Shown here: positions 33,085 to 41,661 of the stretch, one piece after another
Numbering within the stretch: the stretch's first letter is position 1
How the letters are laid out: each line of letters starts with the position of its first letter
Assembly (NCBI GenBank): GCA_041946685.1
Contig: JBHGAV010000009.1
Coordinates: 24,325-88,324, forward strand
DNA length: 64,000 nucleotides
Reading direction: 5' to 3'
Origin: JBHGAV01 sp041946685
Lineage (GTDB): Bacteria; Acidobacteriota; Terriglobia; Bryobacterales; Bryobacteraceae
Notes under the pieces: generated by a model
Seen by the model: only the letters and a program-made list of their open reading frames with translations
Databases searched by the model: none
Told to the model about the DNA's origin: nothing
Program-made: the position numbers and the translations under genes

Positions 33085-33971
33085 AGTTGTTTTCCGGTCA
33101 GCGCCTTGTAGGCTTCGAGGTACTTCTCGCTCGTCCTGGTCGCGACTTCCGGCGGCAGGGCCGGCGCCGGCGGCTGCTTGTTCCAATGGATCGATTCCAG
33201 GTAGTCGCGCACGTACTGCTTGTCGTAGGACGGCTGGGGTCCTCCCGGACGGTAGGTTTCGCGCGGCCAGAAGCGGGAGGAATCCGGCGTTAACACTTCG
33301 TCGGCCAGCACCAGTGTTTCGCCGACTAGGCCAAACTCGAACTTCGTGTCGGCGATGATCACTCCCCGGGTCTCCGCATAGCGGGCGGCCTTCGAGTAGA
33401 TCAGGAGCGTCAACGCCCGCAACCGCTCCGCAAGCTCCGCCCCAACCATCGAGACGACCCGCTCAAATGGGATGTTCTCGTCGTGTCCGGTTTGAGCCTT
33501 GGTGGCGGGAGTGAAGATCGGCTCGGGGAGCTTGTCGCTCTCCTTCAGGCCTGCCGGCAGGGGGATGCCGCACACGGTGCCTGCCTCGCGGTATTCCTTC
33601 CAGCCGGAGCCGGCCAGATAGCCGCGGGCCACGCACTCGACGTCCATCATTTTGGCGCGCCTCACGAGCATGGAACGGCCCTGAAGCTGATCGGCGTAAC
33701 GGCGCAACGGCTCCGGGTATTCGCCCACATCGGCGGTCAGGAAGTGCGTCAAAACCACGTCCTTGAGGAAGTCGAACCAGAACACCGAAAGCTGCGTGAG
33801 GATGCGGCCCTTGTTCGGGATTCCGGTGGCGAGGATGTAGTCGAAAGCGGAAATGCGATCGCTGGCGACGATGAGCAGCTTGTCGTCCAAAGCGTAGACA
33901 TCACGGACTTTTCCACGCCCCAGGAGAGGGACGCCGCCGAGATCGGACTCAAGAAGGATATCGGAGTTCAT
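33081..33971 (-). CDS. purC: Phosphoribosylaminoimidazole-succinocarboxamide synthase
   Basis: 296 residues, near the longer (yeast-like) SAICAR synthase size. GRGKVRDVYALDDKLLIVASDRISAFDYIL covers the ATP-binding N-lobe; ARGYLAGSGWKEYREAG and DTKFEFGLVGETLVLADEVLTPDSSRFW are the catalytic and aspartate-binding segments. It joins aspartate to CAIR in purine synthesis. I use MNSDILL as start; MVATMNSD, four codons upstream, is an alternative. Confidence 0.96.
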   Translation of the reverse strand: MNSDILLESDLGGVPLLGRGKVRDVYALDDKLLIVASDRISAFDYILATGIPNKGRILTQLSVFWFDFLKDVVLTHFLTADVGEYPEPLRRYADQLQGRSMLVRRAKMMDVECVARGYLAGSGWKEYREAGTVCGIPLPAGLKESDKLPEPIFTPATKAQTGHDENIPFERVVSMVGAELAERLRALTLLIYSKAARYAETRGVIIADTKFEFGLVGETLVLADEVLTPDSSRFWPRETYRPGGPQPSYDKQYVRDYLESIHWNKQPPAPALPPEVATRTSEKYLEAYKALTGKQL

Positions 33972-33987
33972 TGTTGCCACCATTGGG

Positions 33988-34440
33988 TCAGATGGGAATT
34001 CGCACCGCCCTAGTGTCGATCTCCGCACCCAGGGCGTCGAGCACCTTTCGAGGCAGGCGCTGCTGTATCTCCTCGAACAGTTCGTTTTCCTCGCGCCGGA
34101 TATGAGTGCGGAGGAGCGCGCTGAACTGCTTCAGGAGATCCGTGTCCGGGGCAAAGCGAAGCTGGTCGACGAGCCGCTCCAATTGGCGGTGGTCGGCCGC
34201 CAGTTCCGCCAGGATCGGCTGGGGACCAAGCTCCTTCTCAATCGCGGGAAAGACGACCTCCTCCTCGACGGCGAAGTGGTTGGAGATCTCGAGATCGTAC
34301 CGGTCTAAGGCCCGTGTGGTGAGCCGCGCCACGGTCTCCGCGGAGACTTCCCCTTCCAGGGAGCGGTCCGTCAGGACACACAGGGCCAGTCCGTTGTGGT
34401 GCTGTTGCGAGAGCGGCACGAGCGCGCGGTCCCGGAGCAT
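33988..34440 (-). CDS. Hemerythrin/HHE-domain protein
   Basis: 150 residues. Metal-ligand pattern of hemerythrin-like HHE proteins: LSQQHHNGLAL, ISNHFAVEEEVVFPAIE, LAADHRQLERLVD, and LRTHIRREENELFEEIQ. It binds a di-iron centre and may sense oxygen or nitric oxide, or protect iron. The gene is 16 bp upstream of purC on the same strand, so they may be co-transcribed, although a functional link is not evident. Confidence 0.9.
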   Translation of the reverse strand: MLRDRALVPLSQQHHNGLALCVLTDRSLEGEVSAETVARLTTRALDRYDLEISNHFAVEEEVVFPAIEKELGPQPILAELAADHRQLERLVDQLRFAPDTDLLKQFSALLRTHIRREENELFEEIQQRLPRKVLDALGAEIDTRAVRIPI

Positions 34441-34506
34441 GTCTCTACTGGTACCACATCTCCGGGCGGAATTGGTGCTGCCGGGGCGGCCCTCAAGCGG
34501 GCCGGG

Positions 34507-34512
34507 TATACT
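34507..34512 (+). promoter_or_regulatory. Possible -10 of the glycosyltransferase-methyltransferase gene
   Basis: TATACT begins 16 bases before the GTG start and lies in the 82-bp divergent gap with the hemerythrin gene. No -35 is clear. Confidence 0.4.
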
Positions 34513-34522
34513 GGGGATTCGC

Positions 34523-35932
34523 GTGAAGCTTTCGATCCTGATCCCCGTCTACAACGAGCGCACCGTTGTCGAGCGCAGCCTCACGCAGGTCCTGGCGGCG
34601 CCGCTCCCCGAGAACATGGACCGCGAGCTGATCGTCGTCGACGACTGCTCTACCGACGGGAGCTCGGAAATCCTGTCGCGGCTGGCCGCGTCCGACCGTG
34701 CCATACGCTTGTTCCGGCACCAGGTCAATCAGGGCAAGGGCGCCGCGCTGCGCACTGCCATCGCGCAGGCCGGCGGCGACTTCTGCCTTGTCCAGGACGC
34801 CGACCTCGAGTACGACCCCGTAGAATACCCGCGGCTGTTGAAGCCGCTGCTCGACGGCCACGCCGACGCCGTCTTCGGCTCCCGCTATCTGGCCGGAGAA
34901 CAGAGACGCGTGCTGCCTTACCGGCACACGATGATCAACAAGTTCCTGACGGCGATCTCCAACCTGTTCTGCGACCTCGACCTGACGGACATGGAGACCT
35001 GCTACAAGGTCTTCCGCACGGACCTGTTGAAGAGCATCCCGATCCGGTCGAATCGCTTCGGCTTCGAGCCTGAGATCGTGATGAAGTCGGCCAAGAGGAA
35101 CCTCAGGATCTACGAAGTTCCGATCAGCTACCACGGCCGGACATACGAGGAAGGGAAGAAGATCGGGTGGAAGGATGGGATCAGAGCCCTCGGGACCATC
35201 CTGTACTTCTGGCTTATCGACGACCTGTATGCCGAGCCGTACGGCCGGGGCCTGCTCAACAACATGACGGGCACGCCGCAATACCTGAGTTGGATGTCCC
35301 GTGTGCTGCGGCCCTACGTGGGGGATGCGGTTCTGGAGGCCGGCGCGGGTATCGGCAACATGACCGCCAGGCTGATGGGCAAGACCTTGCACTACATCGC
35401 GGCCGAAAAGGACCCGCTCTACCTCCACGCCCTGCGAAACCGGTTCCTACGCACGCCCAACGTGTACGTTCGGAGACTGGACCCCGAGGATCCTTCCTCT
35501 TTCCAGGGCCTGGAAAACACCTTCGATACGGCCCTGTGCGTAAATGTGCTGGAGTACCTCGCCGAGCCCTCCTCGCTCTTGTCCACCCTGCACTCCGCTC
35601 TCCTTCCCGGGGGGGCACTGCTCGTTCTGGTTCCGCAGGGCCCGGGCCTGTTTGCAGGGATCGACCGAACCCTGGGGCACAAGCGGCGGTTCACGCGGGA
35701 CGAGTTGTGCGGGTTGCTGACGGAAGCCGGCTTTCACGTGGAACGGCTTCACCAGTTGAACCGGATTGGCGCCGTCGCCTGGTGGATGTCCGGAAAGGTC
35801 TTCCGCCGGCGCTACATCAGCAAGCCCACACTGAAGCTGTTCGACAAGACGGTCTGGCTGTGGCGGCGGGTGGATGGGCTGATGCCCTGGCGCGGCCTGT
35901 CGCTGGTCGCGGTCGGCCGAAAGGGGCGGTAG
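34523..35932 (+). CDS. GT2 glycosyltransferase fused to a methyltransferase
   Basis: 469 residues in two domains. Residues 1-240 are a GT-A (GT2, DPM1/undecaprenyl-phosphate glycosyltransferase-like) domain: SILIPVYNER, VVDDCSTDGS and QDADLEYDP (DxD-equivalent). Residues 255-469 look like a class-I SAM-dependent methyltransferase: VLEAGAGIGNMTARL (motif I), AAEKDP, and NVLEYLAEPSSLLSTLHSALLPGGALLVLVPQGP. The usual C-terminal membrane anchor of DPM-type enzymes is absent. It probably makes a methylated sugar or a lipid-linked sugar. It heads a three-gene glycan run. Confidence 0.9.
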   Translation: MKLSILIPVYNERTVVERSLTQVLAAPLPENMDRELIVVDDCSTDGSSEILSRLAASDRAIRLFRHQVNQGKGAALRTAIAQAGGDFCLVQDADLEYDPVEYPRLLKPLLDGHADAVFGSRYLAGEQRRVLPYRHTMINKFLTAISNLFCDLDLTDMETCYKVFRTDLLKSIPIRSNRFGFEPEIVMKSAKRNLRIYEVPISYHGRTYEEGKKIGWKDGIRALGTILYFWLIDDLYAEPYGRGLLNNMTGTPQYLSWMSRVLRPYVGDAVLEAGAGIGNMTARLMGKTLHYIAAEKDPLYLHALRNRFLRTPNVYVRRLDPEDPSSFQGLENTFDTALCVNVLEYLAEPSSLLSTLHSALLPGGALLVLVPQGPGLFAGIDRTLGHKRRFTRDELCGLLTEAGFHVERLHQLNRIGAVAWWMSGKVFRRRYISKPTLKLFDKTVWLWRRVDGLMPWRGLSLVAVGRKGR

Positions 35933-35938
35933 CAGGGG

Positions 35939-36766
35939 ATGTTCCGCCACGCGATCTGCAACGACATTTTTCAGGGGCGGGCGCTGGGAGATGCTGTGAG
36001 GGCCGCGAAGCAGGCGGGATACATGGGTCTGGAATTCGCCGCCTTCACGCTGGGAGAGGATCCTGCCGCTTTGGAGGCTGCCCGCCGCAGGGAGGTGCGC
36101 GCGACCCTGGAGGGCGAAGGAATCGGGTACGTCGGCCTGCACTGGCTGCTGGCGACGCCCAAGGCGCTCCACATCACGACTCCCGATGCGGCTCAACGCC
36201 GGTGGAGTTGGGACTATGTCCGGAGGCTGGTTGACCTGAGCGCGGATCTGGGGCCGGACAGCGTGATGGTATTCGGGTCGCCGCGGCAGCGCTCCTCGAT
36301 CGGCGGGCTAAGCCGGCAAGAGGCGACCCGGCACTTCGTGGACGGTCTGGCGGCAGTTGCCGGTCATGCCTGCGAGCGCGGGGTGACCATTCTGGTCGAA
36401 GCACTTTCGCCGGATCAGACCGACGTCGTCACCACGCTCGACGAAGCCGCCGCGATAGTCCGGGAAATCGATAGCCCGGCCGTGAAGACGATATTCGACT
36501 CGCATAACGCCGCGGCGGAGAAGGAGCCGCACGCCGTCCTGGTGGACCGCCACTTCGATCTGATCCGGCACGTCCACGTGAATGAATTGGACGGCAAGCA
36601 CCCGGGCTGCGGCGACTATGACTTCCTGCCCGTCCTGGAGGTCCTCCACCGGCGGGGAGACGCGGGTTGGATTTCGGTGGAGACGTTCGATTGCTCGTTC
36701 GGCGCGGAACAAGTCATGGCCGAGTCCATGGAGAGAATGCGGGCGGTAATCGGGAGAATTGCTTAA
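35939..36766 (+). CDS. Sugar phosphate isomerase/epimerase (TIM barrel)
   Basis: 275 residues. The xylose isomerase-like TIM barrel has metal-binding residues in LVEALSPDQTD (Glu), TIFDSHNA (Asp/His), HVHVNELDGKHPG (His/Glu) and ISVETFDCS (Glu). Sequence cannot pick an isomerase from an epimerase or endonuclease IV-like activity. It starts 6 bp after the fusion gene and shares one base with the next start (TAATG), so the three genes are translated together. Confidence 0.88.
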   Translation: MFRHAICNDIFQGRALGDAVRAAKQAGYMGLEFAAFTLGEDPAALEAARRREVRATLEGEGIGYVGLHWLLATPKALHITTPDAAQRRWSWDYVRRLVDLSADLGPDSVMVFGSPRQRSSIGGLSRQEATRHFVDGLAAVAGHACERGVTILVEALSPDQTDVVTTLDEAAAIVREIDSPAVKTIFDSHNAAAEKEPHAVLVDRHFDLIRHVHVNELDGKHPGCGDYDFLPVLEVLHRRGDAGWISVETFDCSFGAEQVMAESMERMRAVIGRIA

Positions 36767-37704
36767 TGAGTAGGTGCGTGGTGACCGGCGGCGCCGGTTT
36801 CATTGGTTCGGCCCTGGTGCGAGGGCTGCTCGCGGCCGGGGCCGGGCGGGTCTCGGTGATCGACAACCTGTTCACCGGCCACGAGGAGAACCTGGAGGAG
36901 GTGCGGGGATCGATCCAGTTCCACCGCGCCGACATTCGCAGCTACGGCGAGATTGAGAGCCTGATCCGAGGCGCCGATACGGTGTTCCATCTGGCGGCGA
37001 TTCCTTCCGTGCCGCGCTCGATCAGCGATCCGCTGCCCTCCCATGAGGTCAACGTGGACGGCACGTTCAACGTGCTGCGGGCTGCGGCACAGGGGGGAGT
37101 CCGGCGCGTCGTCTACGCCGCATCCTCGTCGGCCTACGGCGGCAGCGATGTGCTGCCGAAGACGGAAACCATGGCGCCCGATCCCAAGTCTCCCTACGCC
37201 GTTCAGAAGCTCGCGGGCGAGTACTACGCGCGCGCGTTTCACCTGTGTTTCGGCCTGGAAACCGTCGCTCTGCGCTACTTCAATGTCTACGGGCCCCGCC
37301 AGGATCCCTCCAGCCCCTATTCAGGAGTGATTTCGGTCTTCATTAAGTCGCTCACCGAGCGGACGCCGCCCACCATATACGGAGACGGCGAGCAATCGCG
37401 GGACTTCACGTTTGTGGAGGACGTTGTCAGTCTTACATTAAAGGCCGCCTGCACTCCCGGCATCGCGGGACGCATGTACAACGCGGGCAACGGGAACCGG
37501 TACACGCTGAACCAGGTCTGGGAGGTGTTGCAGGCGATCGACGGCGTCAAGATCCCCGCTCTCTACGGCCCGCCCAGGGCCGGTGATGTGCGGCACTCGC
37601 AGGCCGACACCGCCGCCGCCGCTCGCGACCTTGGCCATGCGCCGCGCTTCAGCCTCGAAGAAGGGCTGCGTCGCACGATGGCCTGGTACCGCTCGACCGA
37701 ATAG
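36766..37704 (+). CDS. NAD-dependent sugar epimerase/dehydratase
   Basis: 312 residues. Extended SDR: GGAGFIGSAL at the N-terminus, VFHLAAIPSVPRS, the S-x24-YxxxK pattern (AASSSAYGG and SPYAVQKLAGE), and LRYFNVYGPRQDPSSPYSGVISVF. It resembles UDP-GlcNAc/UDP-Glc 4-epimerases of the WbpP/Gne type. It supplies a nucleotide sugar for surface polysaccharide. The start overlaps the isomerase stop by 1 bp. Confidence 0.92.
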   Translation: MSRCVVTGGAGFIGSALVRGLLAAGAGRVSVIDNLFTGHEENLEEVRGSIQFHRADIRSYGEIESLIRGADTVFHLAAIPSVPRSISDPLPSHEVNVDGTFNVLRAAAQGGVRRVVYAASSSAYGGSDVLPKTETMAPDPKSPYAVQKLAGEYYARAFHLCFGLETVALRYFNVYGPRQDPSSPYSGVISVFIKSLTERTPPTIYGDGEQSRDFTFVEDVVSLTLKAACTPGIAGRMYNAGNGNRYTLNQVWEVLQAIDGVKIPALYGPPRAGDVRHSQADTAAAARDLGHAPRFSLEEGLRRTMAWYRSTE

Positions 37705-37721
37705 ACCTCCACGGCCCGGTG

Positions 37722-37727
37722 TAGAAT
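37722..37727 (+). promoter_or_regulatory. Possible -10 of the CHAT-protease gene
   Basis: TAGAAT, 30 bases before the ATG and just after the epimerase stop, suggests that the CHAT-MBL pair has its own promoter. No -35 is clear. Confidence 0.35.
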
Positions 37728-37756
37728 CAGCGCTGAAAGGGAGTGCGGCCGCAGCG

Positions 37757-39979
37757 ATGGCGCAAAGATCCAAAGGCTCGTATGTGCCGGTGCAGCGCCC
37801 TGCGCTCACGGTGGACTGGAAATGGCCGTTGCGCGTGGCGGTGATGCCGGACGAAGGCTACCAGGTGACGCAGTCGGCGCTTTCGGAGCTTCTGGCACAC
37901 GGGCCGGCCGGGGCCTCCCAACTGCTCCAACAGGTGCGGGCTCCCGCGGATGAGGCGGGGTCCTCGGACGTCCTGATCTTTCCGCGGGGAGCTTCAGCAT
38001 GGGAGACTTTGCTGGCCAGCAAGGCGCCCCTGACAGCAGGTCTACTGGTCCTCTGCGGTGTGAGGCGGACGTTCGATGCCCGGAGGGTCGGAGAGTTGCT
38101 GGCGCTGGCGCGGGCCAGGGCCGTGCTGCTGGTGGAGTTGAGTTCCAGCGAACTTGGCTGGCTTGTGGAACTCATCGCGCATCTTTCCCGTGGAGCGCCC
38201 TTGGATGCCGCGGTCTCGCAAGTCCGGCAATTGGGCTTTGCCGTAGCTCTCGCCTGGGAAAGACCGCCGTCTCACCGCCGGCCGGAGAGGAAAGGGGCCG
38301 TCCCGGCGAGGGCCGGCAGGCGCGCTGCCGCCAAGGCGCCGGCAGGGAAGCCGGAGCCGCGGTTCCTCCAGGAAAGGCTCAAGGCGTTGGAGCCAGCGAC
38401 CGTCGCCCCGGCAAGGGCTCTGGAGGCGGGACGCGAGTATTCGCTGGAAGTGCGGATCGGCCCGAAAGAGAAAACGTGGACGTCAGCCCGGGAAGCCTTC
38501 CCTCTTCCAGCCGTGACGCCGGCGGAGGCGGCGGTTCCGTTGCTGGTGGTTTTCGAGGAAAGGAATTCCATCCCCGCGCCGCTCCAACAGACGATCCTGT
38601 TGCCGCGCAGGGGGGTGAGTTCCACCTGCCTGTTCGAGTTCACCGTGAGCCCCGCGGCGCGACTCTTCGAGGGATGGATTTCGGTCTATCACAACAACCG
38701 CCTGATCCAGGAGGCGCGCCTCAGATCCGCCGTCTTGGGAGGGGGCGGTGAAGTGCCGCCCGAGGGGCTTCCGAAGCAGACGACCTTCGAACTCGGCTGG
38801 ATGCCGAGACCGCTCGAACTAGGGCTGGAAGGGCGGCGCATCTATGCGGGCACGGCCAGATTCGACGCCGAAGGCTTGACGGCAGTACGCGGTTTTCAGA
38901 CCTCGCGGGTGACGCTGCCGGGAGTGAAGGAAGCCGTGGCCGCCATCGAAACCGAGTTCAACCGGATCAGGTGGGAAGACCTGCCGGCGGACTGGACCGC
39001 CGACGAGAGCGCCGTCGCCGGCGTGCGCAAGGTGGCTTTGAACGGATGGCAGATCCATCAGGCGCTGATTCAGGACCCGGTGGCCAGGAAGATCGCCGAG
39101 TCGACCGAGCCGGTGCTGGTGTACGCCACCGACAGCCAGGTGAGGATGCCTCTGGAATTCTGCTACGCGCGCAGCCAGCCCAAGCGAACGGCGAAGATCT
39201 GCCCCATGTCGGCCGCGAGCATCCGGAACGGCCACTGCTCGGAACCGTGCATGGAGAAGCAGCATCCCGGCGACTACTTGTGTCCCTTCGGTTTTTGGGG
39301 AATGACGCGGGTGATCGAGTGGCGCAACCGGGTGTCCGACGAGCGCCCTCTGGATGCAGACTCCATCGAGGTTACCAACGAGCCCTCGGCGGACCGGCGC
39401 AGTCTGGCGCCGCTGGCGAGCGTGTTGGTGGCCCGCTCCGGCCGCGTCGAGCCGAAGGACCTGAAGGGGCTGAGGGAGGTGTTGAGACTGAAGGCCGTGA
39501 AAGTGAAGGAGGTGAGGAACTGGGACGAGTGGACCGCGGGTGTGGCCGAGCGAAGGCCCACTCTCCTGGTGCTGCTTCCTCACGTGGACGGCGGCAGAAG
39601 ACCGCCGCTGGTGGAGATCGGATTGGAAGAGAAGGATCCGCCCGGCGTGGAGCGGCGCGACGTCGTCGGCGATCCCCCTCAGCAGCCCGTGGTGCTGCTC
39701 ATGGGATGCGGAGCGGCCGTATCGCTGGTGGACTTCCAGAACCTCCCGGCGCAATTCAGGCGCCAGCAGGCGGCACTGGTGGTTGCCCCGGTCGCCGAGT
39801 TGCTGGCGAAGGACGCACCCGAGGTGGCCAAAGCCGTCGTGCAGGAAATGGCCGAAGATCCGAAGGGGGAGAAGCCGTTCGGAGAGGTCCTGCTGAAGGC
39901 GAAGAGGCGGCTTCTGGCCGAAGGGAAACTGGCGGGGTTGCTGCTACTGGCATTTGGAGACGCCGACTGGAAAGTTTGA
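37757..39979 (+). CDS. CHAT-like caspase-fold protein with Cys-rich module
   Basis: 740 residues. The C-terminal region (about 595-740) follows the pattern of CHAT peptidases: His in LLVLLPHVDGG (H609), Cys in VVLLMGCGAAV (C651), then ALVVAPVAEL, FGEVLLKAKRRLLAEG and LLLLAFGDADWKV. The first about 180 residues look like a degenerate copy of the same fold (AVLLVELSSSELGWLVELIAHLSRGAPLDAAVSQVRQ) without the catalytic residues. A Cys-rich stretch (C469, C482, C494, C498, H503, C509, then PFGFWGMTRVIEW) could bind zinc or a cluster. A middle region (about 225-420) is unassigned. An MBL-fold gene follows 11 bp downstream. The domain call is by eye. Confidence 0.7.
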   Translation: MAQRSKGSYVPVQRPALTVDWKWPLRVAVMPDEGYQVTQSALSELLAHGPAGASQLLQQVRAPADEAGSSDVLIFPRGASAWETLLASKAPLTAGLLVLCGVRRTFDARRVGELLALARARAVLLVELSSSELGWLVELIAHLSRGAPLDAAVSQVRQLGFAVALAWERPPSHRRPERKGAVPARAGRRAAAKAPAGKPEPRFLQERLKALEPATVAPARALEAGREYSLEVRIGPKEKTWTSAREAFPLPAVTPAEAAVPLLVVFEERNSIPAPLQQTILLPRRGVSSTCLFEFTVSPAARLFEGWISVYHNNRLIQEARLRSAVLGGGGEVPPEGLPKQTTFELGWMPRPLELGLEGRRIYAGTARFDAEGLTAVRGFQTSRVTLPGVKEAVAAIETEFNRIRWEDLPADWTADESAVAGVRKVALNGWQIHQALIQDPVARKIAESTEPVLVYATDSQVRMPLEFCYARSQPKRTAKICPMSAASIRNGHCSEPCMEKQHPGDYLCPFGFWGMTRVIEWRNRVSDERPLDADSIEVTNEPSADRRSLAPLASVLVARSGRVEPKDLKGLREVLRLKAVKVKEVRNWDEWTAGVAERRPTLLVLLPHVDGGRRPPLVEIGLEEKDPPGVERRDVVGDPPQQPVVLLMGCGAAVSLVDFQNLPAQFRRQQAALVVAPVAELLAKDAPEVAKAVVQEMAEDPKGEKPFGEVLLKAKRRLLAEGKLAGLLLLAFGDADWKV

Positions 39980-39990
39980 GGAGACCGGAC

Positions 39991-41067
39991 ATGTTTCGGA
40001 TAACGATGCTGCCCGCGGGACATGGGGACGCGATCTGGATCGACTACGGAGCGGCGGCGAAGCCCCGGCGCGTGCTGATCGATGGCGGCTTAGTGGGGAC
40101 GTACGACAGAATAGTGAACCATGCCGGGTCGAAGTGCACGCTGGAACTGCTCTGCGTGACCCACGTGGACCAGGATCACGTGGAAGGCGTCGTGAAGCTG
40201 ATGGCAAACCTTCCGCCGGGCGTGGAGGTGTCTGAGGTGTGGTTCAACGGCTACGATCAGATCACCAAGGCAGCCCGCCTGGGTGCGGTGCAGGGGGAGA
40301 AACTGGGAGCGGCCATCGCCGCCTATGATGCGGCCGTCTGGAACGCCAGCTTTAAGCAGAAGGCGGTGGTGACGGGCACGCGGGGTCCGCTGCCTTGCAG
40401 GACCTTGAGCGGAGGGCTCAAGCTCACTGTGCTCTCGCCGCGCCCTCAGGAACTCGCGAAGCTGAAGCCGGTCTGGGAGAAGGAGTGCCGGAAAGCGGGC
40501 CTTACTCCGGGGGATGTGGACCAGGCAAGGGAAACCCTCGAGAACGACCGCCAGTTGAGGCCAAGGCGACTGGGCGACACCGTGGACGTCGAAGCGCTCG
40601 CCGGGTCGGCGTACGAGGCGGACCAGTCCGAGGCGAACGGTTCGAGCATCGCGTTGCTGGCGGAGTTCGAGGACAAGGCTGTGCTGCTGGGGGCCGACGC
40701 GCACAGTGAAGTGCTGGAAGCGGGCATCGCGCGCCTTCTCAAGGCGCGGCGAAAGAGCAAGCTGAAAGTCGACGCGGTCAAGGTGCCGCACCACGGCAGC
40801 AAGTTCAACAACGGCCCGGCCCTGATCGGGATGCTGGACTCGCCCCGGTGGTTGTTCTCGTCGAACGGGGACAAGTTCGGACATCCGGACCGCGAGGCCG
40901 TGGCGAGGATCCTGTGGGCGAGAAGGGGTGACGGCACCGGCCTCTACTTCAACTACGCATCGGAGGAGAACGGCGTCTGGAGCTCGGACAGATTGCAGCG
41001 GGACTGGGGCTACAAGGCGCACTATCCCGAGCGAGGCGACGAAGGCATGACAGTCGAGCTAGAATGA
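39991..41067 (+). CDS. ComEC-like metallo-beta-lactamase-fold hydrolase
   Basis: 358 residues. The metal-binding motif THVDQDH (H58, D60, D62, H63) is the TH-x-D-x-DH variant of the ComEC/Rec2-like branch, and VPHHGSKF (H267, H268) is its later ligand loop. The start LPAGHGDAIWIDYG and LIDGG fit. No membrane segment is present, so it is a soluble hydrolase rather than ComEC. GAGGAG lies 8-13 bases before the ATG. Its close pairing with the CHAT gene suggests a common task, possibly hydrolysis of a nucleotide or nucleic acid. Confidence 0.88.
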   Translation: MFRITMLPAGHGDAIWIDYGAAAKPRRVLIDGGLVGTYDRIVNHAGSKCTLELLCVTHVDQDHVEGVVKLMANLPPGVEVSEVWFNGYDQITKAARLGAVQGEKLGAAIAAYDAAVWNASFKQKAVVTGTRGPLPCRTLSGGLKLTVLSPRPQELAKLKPVWEKECRKAGLTPGDVDQARETLENDRQLRPRRLGDTVDVEALAGSAYEADQSEANGSSIALLAEFEDKAVLLGADAHSEVLEAGIARLLKARRKSKLKVDAVKVPHHGSKFNNGPALIGMLDSPRWLFSSNGDKFGHPDREAVARILWARRGDGTGLYFNYASEENGVWSSDRLQRDWGYKAHYPERGDEGMTVELE

Positions 41068-41089
41068 TGGTGTCTGGCGGCAACGAGCC

Positions 41090-41656
41090 ATGTCCATCCT
41101 TGAAAACAGGTTTGAGAAGAACGTCCTGGTCACCTCTGTGGACTACGTCTTCAATTGGGCGCGCGAGGGGTCCATCTGGCCGCTCACGTTTGGGCTGGCC
41201 TGCTGCGCGATCGAGATGATCGCTTCCAGTGCTGCCAGGTTCGACATCGCCCGCTTCGGTGCTGAGGTGTTCCGCCCCAGCCCGCGGCAGGCGGACCTGA
41301 TGCTGGTGGCCGGCACGGTCACCTTGAAGATGGCTCCCGTGCTGCGGCGACTGTACGACCAGATGCCCGAACCCAAGTGGGTCATTTCCATGGGCGCCTG
41401 CTCCAGCGTGGGCGGACCGTTCAATACCTACGCGGTACTTCAGGGCGTGGACAAGATCGTGCCGGTGGATGTCTACATCACGGGTTGCCCGCCGCGCCCC
41501 GAAAACCTGTTCTACGGCTTGCTGAAGCTCCAGGACAAGATCGACAAGATGACCACCCTCGCCAAGCGTCCCACGGAAGTGCGGCTTGAGGAGTCGATGC
41601 TGGAGAAGTTCAAGCGGCAGGTCCGCATGGCCCGCACGGAAGAACCTGCGGCGTAG
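41090..41656 (+). CDS. nuoB: NADH-quinone oxidoreductase subunit B, isolated
   Basis: 188 residues. Cluster N2 ligands are in GLACCAIEM, the third Cys in ISMGACSSVGGPFNTY and the fourth in YITGCPPRPENL, so all four Cys of NuoB are there. It is the Complex I subunit that passes electrons to quinone. No other nuo gene is nearby, unlike the usual nuoA-N operon. It could be a second copy feeding a different complex or a stray duplicate. A TAGAAT at 41060-41065 lies in the end of the MBL gene. Confidence 0.95.
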   Translation: MSILENRFEKNVLVTSVDYVFNWAREGSIWPLTFGLACCAIEMIASSAARFDIARFGAEVFRPSPRQADLMLVAGTVTLKMAPVLRRLYDQMPEPKWVISMGACSSVGGPFNTYAVLQGVDKIVPVDVYITGCPPRPENLFYGLLKLQDKIDKMTTLAKRPTEVRLEESMLEKFKRQVRMARTEEPAA

Positions 41657-41661
41657 GGCGG

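Noticed and set aside
38971..39990. Long upstream extension of the MBL gene through the CHAT gene
   Set aside because: The extension is low-complexity and antagonistic in frame to the CHAT gene; ATG 39991 has a good GAGGAG site.
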